Shown piece after piece: positions 1-13,503 of a DNA stretch of 64,000 nucleotides. The first letter of the stretch is position 1. The number at the start of each line of letters is the position of its first letter. This DNA comes from Chrysomallon squamiferum. Lineage: Eukaryota; Mollusca; Gastropoda; Neomphalida; Peltospiridae. The position numbers and the translations under genes are program-made. The stretch lies in assembly GCA_012295275.1 (NCBI GenBank), contig CM022667.1, positions 541,501 through 605,500 on the forward strand. Direction: 5' to 3'. Under the pieces are notes generated by a model. That model made no database searches. It was given only the letters and a program-made list of their open reading frames with translations, and was not told where the DNA came from.

Positions 1-24
1 TATTTTTTCTTAATTAATTAATTA

Positions 25-58
<34 letters not shown>

Positions 59-72
59 TAATAATAATAAAA

Positions 73-103
<31 letters not shown>

Positions 104-1299
104 CCAACCATAATAATAATTATTAACAGTAACAAAAAAAATTATTAAAAAAATAAAAAATTAAAAGGAATTATAAAAAATTACTATATTATTTTCTGCT
201 GTCCTACAACACTGGTTGACCCAAATGTTAATGAAAAAAATCCTTCAAAAGATCCCAAAGCTGAAGCACATCTCCAACCATAGAAGCATCAAAGAACCAG
301 AGGCTTTAGAAACATATTGTTTTAATTATTTCAATAACCTTATCATAAATGGCAGCCTAAACTGCGGATTTAAGTTATAAGTTACAAAATGTAATTTAAT
401 TTATTTTCTGATAAAATTAAGCAGCAACAGTTAATTCTATTTTTTTTCTGTATATAAATGTCCCAAGAAACTGACCTAATCAATTAATCTTCAGGAGTTA
501 TGGTTTTTGTTTTTTTGTTTTTTTTATCACAAAGATGAAATAAAAAATATTAAATCAGAGCTCTTTTTCTCAAAATCAAGAACTGTTTTATGTTGTTCTG
601 TGCATTTCTAATGAAAGCAATACCTTTAAGTCTGTTATACAAGTAAAAAATTAAGTAATTTAGGATTTACATTCCTTCATAAGTTTTAAATATTCCTAAA
701 CTGCATTACTCTCATAATAATAATAATAATAATAAAATATTAAAAAAATAATTATATAAATATGTTTGAAATATGAAAAAATGTTCTAAATTGAAAAATT
801 ATTAATCCCCTAATTGTATTAATCAACAAAATCATTCACAGTTTGTTTATAATCTAAAAAAAAGTTTCTTATCATGACTCAACTCTCATGCTATTAAATT
901 GTTATTACTAACCAAGACATAAAAATTACAAAAAAAAAAATAAAAAATATATTAACTTTGTTATCATTCTACTTAAAAAAATCACGTAACAACAATTTTT
1001 AAAAAGTATTTTCAAAACAAGCCTTTCACCCAAGTTATATTTAAATGGATGGACAAATGGACAGACAGAGAGACAGACAGACAGACAGACTCTCACCCTC
1101 TGTATCGCACTTGTAGAACACTGCGCTATTTTTTCGATCCAGTCCTTCATGTCAGCTTCTGATTCGCAGGCGACCTCTAGTGGCAGACCCTGGCTTCGAC
1201 TATAGATTTTGAATGCAAATGGCTGCCCTGGTCGACCAACAGATACTTCTAAAAATATTAAAAAAAAAAAAAAAAAAAAAAAAATAAAAATAACAATAA

Positions 1300-1350
<51 letters not shown>

Positions 1351-4300
1351 TACAACAAAAATAACAACAATAATAATAAAAAATATGCATCTTCCTATAT
1401 TATCAAAATGTGGCTTGATCTTTAAATAGGTCAATGACCACAATAAAAAGAACTGACTTTATGACCCTTGGAACCTTAGGCTACAGCTATAGCAACCAAA
1501 ATGCTGCTTATTTTCCTATTCAAGATGAAAAATTTAAAGGTAGGCATAAAAAAGATAGGAACATGAAAAAATGTCAAATTAAATAAGTAATTTAAATTTT
1601 AACCAACAATCCACAATTTGGAGATTTCATTAAGTCCTGTTTCAAACTGATTTCATCATTTATTAAAAAAAAAAGTAAAAGAAATCATTTTGAATTATCT
1701 GAAATACAACTGCAGCCATTAAAAAAAATAAAGAAAAAAGACTATTAATATTGAAACATTCCAAAAAACAATGACAGCAGACCTGTCTTTGATATTTCAA
1801 CCATCTTTTTTTTTTTTTTTTATTGCATTTCCATTTTACAAAATAAACATTGCACTGAACAGAAACACACTTTTAGTGATAAAAGCAATTTCCCACAAAT
1901 ATGAAGCAAACAGATCTGTGTTTGTTATTCCAGACAGTACTATTTTTCAGTCATCTTACTATTTTAGAAAATACTTAGACAGTTCAGAAGAAATGCCTCT
2001 CTAGTCATAAAAATGTTTTGTAATTGCCTGTTTGACACCCATGTACATCAATGGATCCTTGTTGTAGAGAGCCCAATGGGGTGGATTCGTTAGATAAAAC
2101 ATCTGACGGAGAATCAATTTCCTCAACAAAGTTTGAAGGAAACCAGTGCTGTTTCTTGTTGCCATAGTCACCGCGCCACCTTAAAAAGATAGAAAAAAAA
2201 AATTAACAAAAAAATTTAAATTAAATAATAATAATAAAAAAAAGAAAAAAGCAAGAATGATAAAACAGATACGGATAATTATATTGCCAAAATTTTCCAG
2301 ATTTAAGTTTAGGACAAAAATAATGTGTGAAAAAAAATTGTCATCACAGTGTTATTATTATTATTAATGTTTAAAACGATGGTTAAATGTCACTTTTTAA
2401 CAAATAATAATAACAATTCTTTTAAAATGTTTTCAAATTATGAACAAAGAATGAAAAATGAGACAAAAAATGACTCCCAAGGCTTCTGTTGTGTTTAAAA
2501 CTACTCAAAGAGCTGTTATGAAATCAAACTGATTAAGACTATTATTTTAACATCAACCTCAGATGATGTTTTAATGGGTTTTTTTTTGGGGGGTTTTGTG
2601 TCAAACATTGGATGAAAATCTCAATGATATTTTCTTTCTCTCCTTTTTTTTTCTGTTTGCCAGATGAAGTCATGTGACCACTTACCATCCTCCATCATGC
2701 TTTGTGACGTTTGTGATAATGGCACCCTTGAGGAAAGCCAGTTCATCAGATCGGCTGGGTGCGTATTCATGTAGAGCTTTCACTCGCAGCTGTATCAAAA
2801 TCAAATGTCAGATACATAAATATATTTCACAAGCATATCATATATTTCATACCGTATTATCATATTATATCCTTGTATTTTTTATGTAAAATAATTGGTT
2901 GATCTGAATCATAGATTAAAACATTTTAAAGATCCATTTCTCTGAAAAATATATATATATCTATCTTTTTATTATTATGTTTTATTTATTTTTTTTACAA
3001 TAATAATAAGAAAGAAGATCATCAAAATTAAATTTCTCATTTCAACAGACAAAAAAATCTAATTTTATTTCCATTAGGATTGAAATAAAATTCATTTTTA
3101 CCAATTTAAATTCTTTTACAGATTTATATATAAACAGGCAATATATATAAATTTTAATAGTTATTTATAAGTAAATTAAGTTAAAATAAATGGTTAATTC
3201 TAATCTATTTCTACAGAAAACACAATTACAACACTAAAGTATTCTATGAATTCCAGCCCAAAAAGCTATATACATTTTTGCAAAGATACTTGCTGCTTAT
3301 ATAATAAATGCCACATCTATGTATACCAACCATTTTTTTGGTGAATTTGTAATAACAAACATTGTTTCTTAAGAATTATATATATTTGTAACTTGCCATG
3401 AGATTTTTTTTCCTATTTATTTTTCAGTAATGACATCACTGCTTTGTATACTTCCAAATGATTTTAAATTCTACTAACAACTAAACTTTACTAATAACAA
3501 AGTCAGATAATAATATAACAATTCATTAAATAACTGTACAGGGAAGTAAAACATAAAATCATTAAAATGAGTAAGTAATAGAAAATGTTGGTCTCCATTT
3601 TTTAGAGTGTTATATTGCTATCAAAAGTTCAGTTTTGCAAAGAATGGTTTTCTAGTTATAAATAAAAATCACTTGAAAGTATACAAAAATGCATTATTTT
3701 CCTACATAAGTAAACCTAGGCTTGGTTAATTTGTGTCTGCATAATAAAACAACAACAACAACAAAATGTTTATCAACAAATAACAGAATTTAGATATTTA
3801 AAAAGCCCCCAAAACAACAAAAAAGACAGAAAAAATAAACCTACCATAGTTCAGAAATTGCTGTAATATTGTTATTTTCATTCAAAATTGTAAAAAAAAA
3901 TAGTCTTCTGTTAAGAATTTTTACTCACTGTTAAAAATATTAAAACACACACACACACACCTCAATACTCACCTTAGCTGTATTAATATTTTCATTAACT
4001 TGAAAACAATGACAGAAATATTATACAACCCACCAATTAAAGATATCAAACTGCTTACCAGTACAACAAAAAAATATATATATATTTTGCTCCTGTGAGT
4101 AACTCTTATTTCACTCATATAATCAAAAACAAAAAACTGCCCAAAATTATCACTAATCAACCAACACTTCCCCCAGTTAAAAAAACAAAAAAGAAAAACC
4201 ACTTGTGCTCACGCAAGTAACTCACCCTGGTGACAAAGACATTGGGAAGATGATAAATCCCGGGCTCATAAACCTCACTGTCGTCTGCTTCCTAAAAAAG

Positions 4301-4631
4301 CCATGCACAGTGAAGTGTCCATAGAAAGTAGCCACCGTAACCACGGAAACCACAAATTATGTCAGTGACCAACACAGTTTCAGTAAAGTAATGCTAATGC
4401 AGTCATTTGGCAGTGTACGAGACATGTTGTGTTTCAGCAACATGCAGTTAAAAAAACTAACTAGGCAGACAGAACTGAAAACAGTTAAAAAAAAATTGTG
4501 CTGCATTTTAAGCATTAAGATGTTGTACTACAATCAGGCAGCATGTGAGACCAATAAATGTTATGTAATTAAAATATTTCTGTCTTTCTAGCACTATGCA
4601 GAGCAGTTGTGTTTCAGACCCCACACGCACG

Positions 4632-4663
<32 letters not shown>

Positions 4664-5096
4664 CACACACACACACACACACGTTAATACTAGCAATTAT
4701 ATCCTCATGCTGTTTTGGGGTACTGAGTTCATTTTATAACAAAACAAGAGGTAATTTTATTGTAAACAGTTCTTCTGAGATTTGCACCATTCCATGTAAG
4801 ACAGTTTGAAAATTCATGCAATAGTTCAGTGGTGCAAAGGACTGTTAAGAATTCATGCTGTTTCTGCATATAGTTTATATATTCATGCACCAAAGTCTTG
4901 AGAATATATTACATGTTTTTAAATCTGCATTATTTGTAAACAGTCAACATGCTGCAGTTTGAAGGGTGGACAAATTTTTCATTTAGTATTTCATAAAAGG
5001 ATGTAATATATAGTTTATTTTGAACAAAAAAATTCTGAAATTTAGATTTAATTCATCATGTGCCCACAGATTGGAATAAACATATACTCACCCACC

Positions 5097-5141
<45 letters not shown>

Positions 5142-6114
5142 AAACATTTCGATCCTTAATTTTCATTCAAGAGACAGTAAACATTATGATGATTCAGAAA
5201 CTATTAAGTTTAACTTTTCCTAAACATCATTAATGTGAAAATTGTTATTAATAAAGATTTGAGAAGCCAAATTTCCTGAATGAGAATAAAAACTGTCTTA
5301 TGTTAACAACTGACATATTTTGTGATTTATAAATAGCTGCCTTTTTTCTTTTCTTTTTTGATCATACTAGTTATAACCAATTTACTGTTATATTGAAATA
5401 ATAATAATAATAATAATAATTATTATTATTATTATTATTATAACAAAATGAAAATCAGTTTTCACCTAATAGCATAAAGAGTAGTTAATAACAGAAAATA
5501 TAAAATATTAAAAATTTTAATTCTTAACCAAAAAGGTTGTAAACCCACATTCAAAATTTCATAGAATGAAAAGATGAAACTGAAATTTCTTTAATCATAA
5601 AGTTATTAATGTAAATTTCAAATTACAAAAGATGATTAAAAAAAAAAAAAAAAGAAATAAAGGCAACTATTTTACAACAATTTAACATCCATGCTAAAAC
5701 CAAACTAAAAATAAATAAATGCTAATTGAAAAAAGAGAATAAAAATTAGAAAAAACAGAAATAATAAACTGCCACAACCAAGGTAACAAGCTGCTACTGC
5801 ATCATGACAACATGCCATTCCTAGATGTGTGTTACCTTTGTTGTAAAATCATTAGGGTTAATGTAGAGATCAAGACTACCATATATCCCAGTTTCATCAG
5901 GAGCCTGGAAAGGGAGGTAACTCTAAATGTCATTTAATGCTTCAATATTCAAGAGTTGTCTTTATTATATTTAAATAATAAATACAATAATAATAATAAT
6001 AATAATAATAAGCATATATATGTTTATGTGCGTGTGTTTGTATGTATGTATGTATATATGTAAGCATGTACAATTATTATTTAATAAAATAAAATATAAT
6101 AACAGAAATCTGAG

Positions 6115-6155
<41 letters not shown>

Positions 6156-7427
6156 AATTTAAAGAAAAATATACAAAACAAAAAATAAAAATGTTAAAAA
6201 TAAACAAAATATAAACATTAATAAATCCAAAGGTATTTAATTTGTATTCTAAAAATTACAAAATATTAAAATTTAGTTAATGTTTTCCTGAAATATATAA
6301 TAATTACTTTTACACTATAATGAAGTATATATATGAAATTTACATAAACAAAATCTCTCATTAAAAAGAATCATAAAAAAAAAAAAAAAAAAAAATCAAC
6401 TCAGTTTGATGTTGCCCCATTAAAAAAGAAAACAACCTTAAATTCAAAAAAAGTCTAAAAAAATTTAAAACAAAATTAAATCAATGAAAAAGTAGTGGTG
6501 TTTTTCTACACACATACCATATTGAGTCTTTCCACAACCTGCTGATTGACGGCGTATTTCAACTTCATCTTCTTGTACAGTGGGTTCCTCTCATAGTAAT
6601 TGACAAGCTCCACTAAACTTTCAAACTGTGCATTGCCGATGAGAAACAGTCGACCCTCTTGTTTGATCCTGCAGTGCTTGATTTTACCCTCAGCTCTACA
6701 AAAAAAAAGATATTTCCAACTATCATTTATGTATTACAGATACAACAGCCTAAAAATAATTTGAGCCTAAGATAAAAGCATCAACTATGCTGAAATGTAA
6801 CCAAAAACAGCACAGCATTTTTTATTTATGCAATACTATCTGCCAGAAAACTTGAAATTTCTGTAAACTATAATTCTCAATATATTCAAATGGATTACAA
6901 AATAATGCTGTATCAAGCTTGTTTTAAAGAATTCTTCCTCAACTGTAGAAAACTGATTATGATCACTAAATGCATTTGCAGGCAAGCACACACTAGCAAG
7001 CATGCACTTGCATACCTAACCCAAGTATCATCTGGAATAGAACTGCTCAGACACACAATAAGATAGCTACTGCTGGTTTTATAGGTTTATATATCTTTCT
7101 GCCTAACCTTTGAAACTCAAACCTATAATATACGCACATATATATACATATACATTCATGCACACACACATTAACACAGTCTCATTCACTCACTCACGCA
7201 TGCACACATGATCCACAATGCATGACTAACTCACCTGAAAGAGATGGCATACGAGTACTGGTCTGTTCCACTGTGTCGTACCAGGTAGGCTCCATCATAG
7301 GGAATTCTCTTCAGCATGTCTTCAGCCATCACCCGACTCATTCCTTCATGGTACCACCTTCATTGGAGAAAGAAATATTTTACTTAACTATGTACTGAGT
7401 ACATTAGTAATCTAAAATTTAACATGT

Positions 7428-7464
<37 letters not shown>

Positions 7465-10175
7465 TGAGTGTATATAACCAACACATAACATTAAAGACAT
7501 AACAGATAACATTAAAGATTTTGAAGAAAAACAGAAATTAAAATAATCTGTAATAATGAGGCAGTCATTTTCTTTGACAGAATGGTGTGATTAAGAACGC
7601 TAAAAAAAAACCAGTAGCCTATTTTACTTACTCTTGTGCTTTTAACTTACTCTTTTCCCTCGTGACTCTGAGGCTGTGGTACTGGTTCTTTGAGTATCAT
7701 GGTGAAGTCGGAACTGCGGAGGGGAAACTGCCGGTAGTGTGTGATGAGGCTGTACAGACTGTCGAAGGTTATGGGGTCAATGAGGTAATACTTCACCTGT
7801 CCTCGCTCCTGTCGCGACCGGATTCGACAATGGTTCACTTTACCCTGTCGCCTGAAATAATCAAACTTAAATGTTTAAAACTTCACAGGCAAACTGTGGT
7901 TGCTGATTTTTCTGAATGGCATGCTTAATCTCATGAGGAAAATAATGCCTGACAATGAGCTATTTTATATGCAGGATGCTTCTCAAAAAATATTGCCATG
8001 ATTTAAAACAATGAAGGATTTTAAAAACATCTGTTTCTGTTATTTCACAGGAGTGTACTATGACTTTATCAAGTTTCTACTTAAGATCTCTGGCAAATAT
8101 TTTAAGGTCTTTCAAAGAGTATATTTGGAAGAAAACAAAATAAATTTATAATAATAATTATAGCTAATAAAATTAAACAGTAAAAATCAATTATATTTGC
8201 CTTTATAAGAGAATATTACCAATCATGTACCTTTTAACTGTACTGTGAATAAAACAAATTAATTTGTAATTTTAATTTATTTTAAAAATTCTTTTAAAAA
8301 AAACATTTCTTAAAGTCAGGAATCAATCATAAGTATTTTTTTTGTTTTTTGTTAAAAGGATCAAAAAATAGAAAAATACTTTAAATTTAGCACAGTATCT
8401 TCATTAAATAACACATCTTATGTACTCATAAATATACAAAACTTTTATGCTGATGGGATATCCATTACAAATCATATGACACTAGTCATGTAATTAATGT
8501 TAGTAAAGAAAGAATGTTGTTTAGTGTTACTAACCAGAAGATAAAGAGAAATCTCCCACAAACGTGTCACTCTCCCTGACAAGGAAGGTTCCGTCGCCTA
8601 GGTAACTGTACTCCTTAAGAAGCTCTTCTGCACGACGTCTGCCCCCCTCCAGTCTGCCATGAAACCACTTTTCACTGAAGTGCAGCTCATCAGTTGGTCT
8701 ACCCTGTTCAAAAGGATCAGTGTACCAGTACTATTTTAAGAAGAATATTCAGATGGATGAGTACAATTTCTAAATAGAACGTTCAAATGGATCTGCTTGC
8801 CAGCACTATTTTAAAAAGAATATTCAGATGGATCAGTACTATTTTAAACACAATGTTCAGTATTAGTTATTTTAAATAGACTGTTCAGAGGGATCACAAC
8901 TGTTTCAAAATAATATTTGAATGGATCAATATATCAGTACTATTTTGAACATAACAATCCATTGGATCAATATTATTTGAAATACCATGGTGAAATGATC
9001 AAGTACACTCTGAGCAGTTGCGGTCAGCAGTCCACTAATCTTGTCTGCTATTACAAATAACCATATTACAGACCACCACCAATTTATTTGTAAAAGAAAC
9101 TTTGTTAAATTATGATGTTTTTATTAATTCCTCAAAATGATTATATATTATTCTGCCTTAATTTCAAACTAAAACACATGATGAAAATAATTTTTGACTC
9201 AAAATTCTCCTTTATTTTCACTGAAAAAACAAAACAAAATTTAAAACAGACGACAAATTAAGTTGTTAAAACATTGTTAAGATGTTATGTATTTTTTTTA
9301 ATGGCAATACAGATTTATACTGATTGTTTTTTTGCAACAGGATATATTAGATCTGGATTTTAAAATAAATAAATATGTAAGTAACATTTGACAATCTCCT
9401 GATGCATAAGACCATAATATTCAAACTGATTGTGCATTGTATATTTTTGGAATAGCATTAGATTTATACAGGCCTTTGATTTTAAAATAAATAAATATAT
9501 AAATAACATTCCTCAATTTCCTTGATGCATAAGGGAAGAGTATTCAAATGGATAGAATACTGTTAGAGATGGATCAGTGTATTATTAGACAGAGTATTCA
9601 AACAGATCACAAATCAAAGCTGTTGTTCTTGTTAAAGAATAAATAAAAACTACCTCAGGAGACCCACTGTCCTCTTCGTCATCGTTGTCATCGTCTTCCA
9701 TGCGAGTCTCCTCAGTGTAAAACAATTTCTGCTCGTTCAGCACAAAGAAGTGCGGATGCCAAGACTACAAAATAAAATAAGTTAATAAAAATTAATAAAT
9801 AAAATAAATAATAGTAATCTACAAAGATTTCTGAAAAAAATACAATAAATATCTTAGGTTTAAATATTGGTGCCAAGACTACAAATGAAATTTAATAAAT
9901 AAAATTTTGACAAACTAATGATTTAAAAAAAAAAAAATTAAATTATTATTACTACTAAAAACTAAGCTAATACAAACTAGAACTATTATTTATTACTTGC
10001 TAATACTACTAGAAAGATTTACTACCAATACTACTTCTTTTACTACAACATTTACTGCTATTCTACTATTGCTAATATAATTCCTTTTACTATTATTTTA
10101 CTACTACTACTGCTGCTCCTGCTACTGTGACAGATTTTGCTACAGCTACTGCACTGTTGTAACTACTATTGCTAC

Positions 10176-10226
<51 letters not shown>

Positions 10227-12792
10227 ATTATTCATTCTTTTTGAATTAAAAAGAAATTAAGAAAATTTAATTTACATGGTCTACTGGGTCTTCCAGGTAC
10301 ATCATTCCATTCTTCACCGAAGAACTCAGATCACCATCAGCATAACCTGAAATAACACAGGATAAACATAGGTAAAAATAAAACAGTTAAATAAAAATAA
10401 ATTAATACAGGTAAATTAAAATATTTTTTTGAAAAAAAAACAGTTTACAAATATATATATAAACTAAATTAAAATGAGATAATGAAGGTAACAGTAATAC
10501 AATAACAAACAAAAGATAAGAATAACAAAAAATAAAATAAAAATAGTTAAAATCATTAAAACAAAATCTATCAGAAACATCCATATTGTAAACTTTCTTA
10601 CTATCTTCACTAGAAACTGTGTATTTCCATTCATTTCCATCCACCCATTCAGGTAGTTTCTTATGCTGTAAAAAAAAATCAAATCACATAAAAAATAAAG
10701 ATATTGAAATCTTAAATTTTAAATTTAAAAAAAAAAAAGTGAACATTCATATGGAATACCAATATATATTTACACAAATGATACCTCAACAAATTTCAAT
10801 ATTAGTAATGAATAGATTTCAAACAAACCTTTTGGAGTAATTATTTCTGTTACAGAAAAAAAAAACCTCTTTGCTGCTCCACATGGATTTTTTTTTTCTA
10901 TTAGATATCTTTTATACAGGTTTCCTGCAGCTACCAGAAAATTATAAATGATTTTTCAATAATAATTATAATGATAAAATTGTATGACAACTGTTTCTTC
11001 CACAGACTGTAAAGAGAATCAAGGAAATTTAAACAAACAAGCAGTGAGGCTCTGTGTGGAACAGGAAAATTATGATTAAAGGTTTGGTGTGACAGCTCAC
11101 CTTTAGGATTATTTTGTGTTTTAGTTGTGCTGGGGACGGCAGTGTGGTTGCATCCTTGCAGACTGGTTCCATCAACAAGTGATCTGAAATATTAAAAAAA
11201 AATAGTAAAAAAATGATTCACAAAAATCAGGGGAAATTTTACTTTATTTCCACTTAACCTCAAAATGAAAGTCTTTATATTTGTATACTCTCTTTAGATA
11301 TACACACACACACAACATAAAGATATAGATAGATAAAAGACATTGGTCAAAGAAATGAAAACAACATTCTGATGAAAATTTTAATTTTAAAATTTTTAAA
11401 GTTTTTAACAATTTTTGAATAAATATCATATTCATCAGTTAAAAGACATATATCAATGGTGCATACAATACTAATAATATACTTAAATAGCAACTAAAAT
11501 CACTAAAGATACGCTTACCACCAAATATTTCTCTGAAAGCCATTGCCATATTTCTCTGCTGCCCTAAACTACAGTGGTTTTCTATAGACAAGATCAGTGG
11601 GTACCTGTAACACAGAACAATCAGTTCATTGTGGAGGGATAATAAGGTATTAAATATCTAAAAATTCATTGTTAATGCATACATTTAGTTTTGAAATATA
11701 AATTTAATTTATGAACACAGATAAACATTATGTCATCATTTTGTGGAAAACAATAACAGAATGATTTCATCATACAGAGAAAAAACAGATATAAAATGAA
11801 GAGAAATTTTATTTTCCTGTATAAGTCTATAATACAGTAAAGCAGTAACATATAAGGTAATTTCTGAACTGAAAAACTGACCATCCCCCAACCAAATTCA
11901 ACTGTTGAAAAATATATATATAAGTATACTTACTCTGATGCCACCCAGGCATGGTCTTTGATGACTTTGAGGACATCAAGGAATTTTATTTTAGATGTCA
12001 GTGTGTGACCATGGTAGATATATGGATGAGCATCTGGGCCATCCCAACAGTCCACTAAAATAACAGAAAGTAATAACAATAACAACAGTAATAACATATA
12101 TATATTTAAAATCAAACGTTAATTAACAAACAGAGAGAGAGAGAGAAAAGATGAAAATAATTAAAAAAAAGAGTTTTAACCAAACTGTTCTAAAACAATA
12201 AATTTGCATTCAACCAAAGCAAAATATACTAACAAAAAAAAAAAAAAAAAAAAAATCTGTATTGTATATCATTGCAGAAATTCAGGTTAAAATACAGCTT
12301 TTATTCTAAGAACCATTCAGTTTTTATTTCATCTATCATAACATCAGTGTCTTAAAGTATAATTTAACAATTCTAATGAATTGCTTGTTTTTCTAATATA
12401 CCATGTACAAGTCTGCCATTATAACTTTACCTAGACTGATACAGGTAAAGATAAATGTAAGCAATTTGACAAAAGTATATAACATACTTTTAGTAGTTGG
12501 TTAAATATTAATAATATTTATTTATGGAAGAATTAATTCTGCAAATTGGAACATGTTTTTAGGTCATCTGTCATGTTATTTGCTATTGGCTTGAGAAGGA
12601 AAATGCTGGGATAGCTAACACAAACCAGTGATGTCTGTTAAAACCAAAAATGTTAACTATCAGACAGACAGACAGACAGACAGACTGACTCACACTCAAG
12701 AGATCTGCAGCCCATCCGTAAACACCTGGCATAGGCTTCAACTGATGACTCACTAGACAACTGATCTCCTGTCAGATACCTGAAGTAACAGA

Positions 12793-12861
<69 letters not shown>

Positions 12862-13428
12862 GCAGTAATAACAATAACAATAACAATGATGTTGATGATA
12901 ATGAAAATAATGACAATGACAATAACAATAACCATAGTAATAATAATAATAATAATAACAGTAAAAGCTCAATTATAGTACAAAAAACAATAACAATAAA
13001 AATAATAAAAACAAAAATACAAGTTACAAAAAGCTTTCTGTCACATAAATGACATTAGAAACTACAGAAAAGAGAATTCTTGCATGTTATATAATACTGC
13101 AACCCAATAGTTTGAGAAGAGAGAAAAAAATCCAAAAAAATCAGTGTATTTCTAAAAATGATACAGATACGTATGATAAGTCTTGTCTGTTATGTAATGA
13201 TACCACAGAAATGTATCTGACGACCACAACTACAGCAGTGTCTTACGTGTTATGCGATGATGCAATCCAGTATTTGGACAGTGGCTGATTCATGTCCATT
13301 GTGACTCCATCCTTCGCAACATCCCAGACTGTGTTGTGTGGAGAGAACAGGTACTCTTCAAACTGTAAACATTACAAAGTTAAAACAAATAACAATAAAT
13401 TTTAAACAATTTTAAAACTGTATGTGAC

Positions 13429-13460
<32 letters not shown>

Positions 13461-13461
13461 A

Positions 13462-13503
<42 letters not shown>

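Noticed and set aside
926-1390. 154-codon minus ORF as a stand-alone gene
   Set aside because: Only the part within 1097-1248 is a PLCG exon; the poly-Tyr and poly-Phe sections are (AAT)n and poly-A intron read in frame.
7587-7928. 113-codon plus ORF
   Set aside because: Antisense shadow of PLCG exon 19.
12653-12972. Leu/Tyr/Ile-rich minus ORFs
   Set aside because: Mostly (AAT)n translation; only 12694-12779 is coding, as PLCG exon 11.
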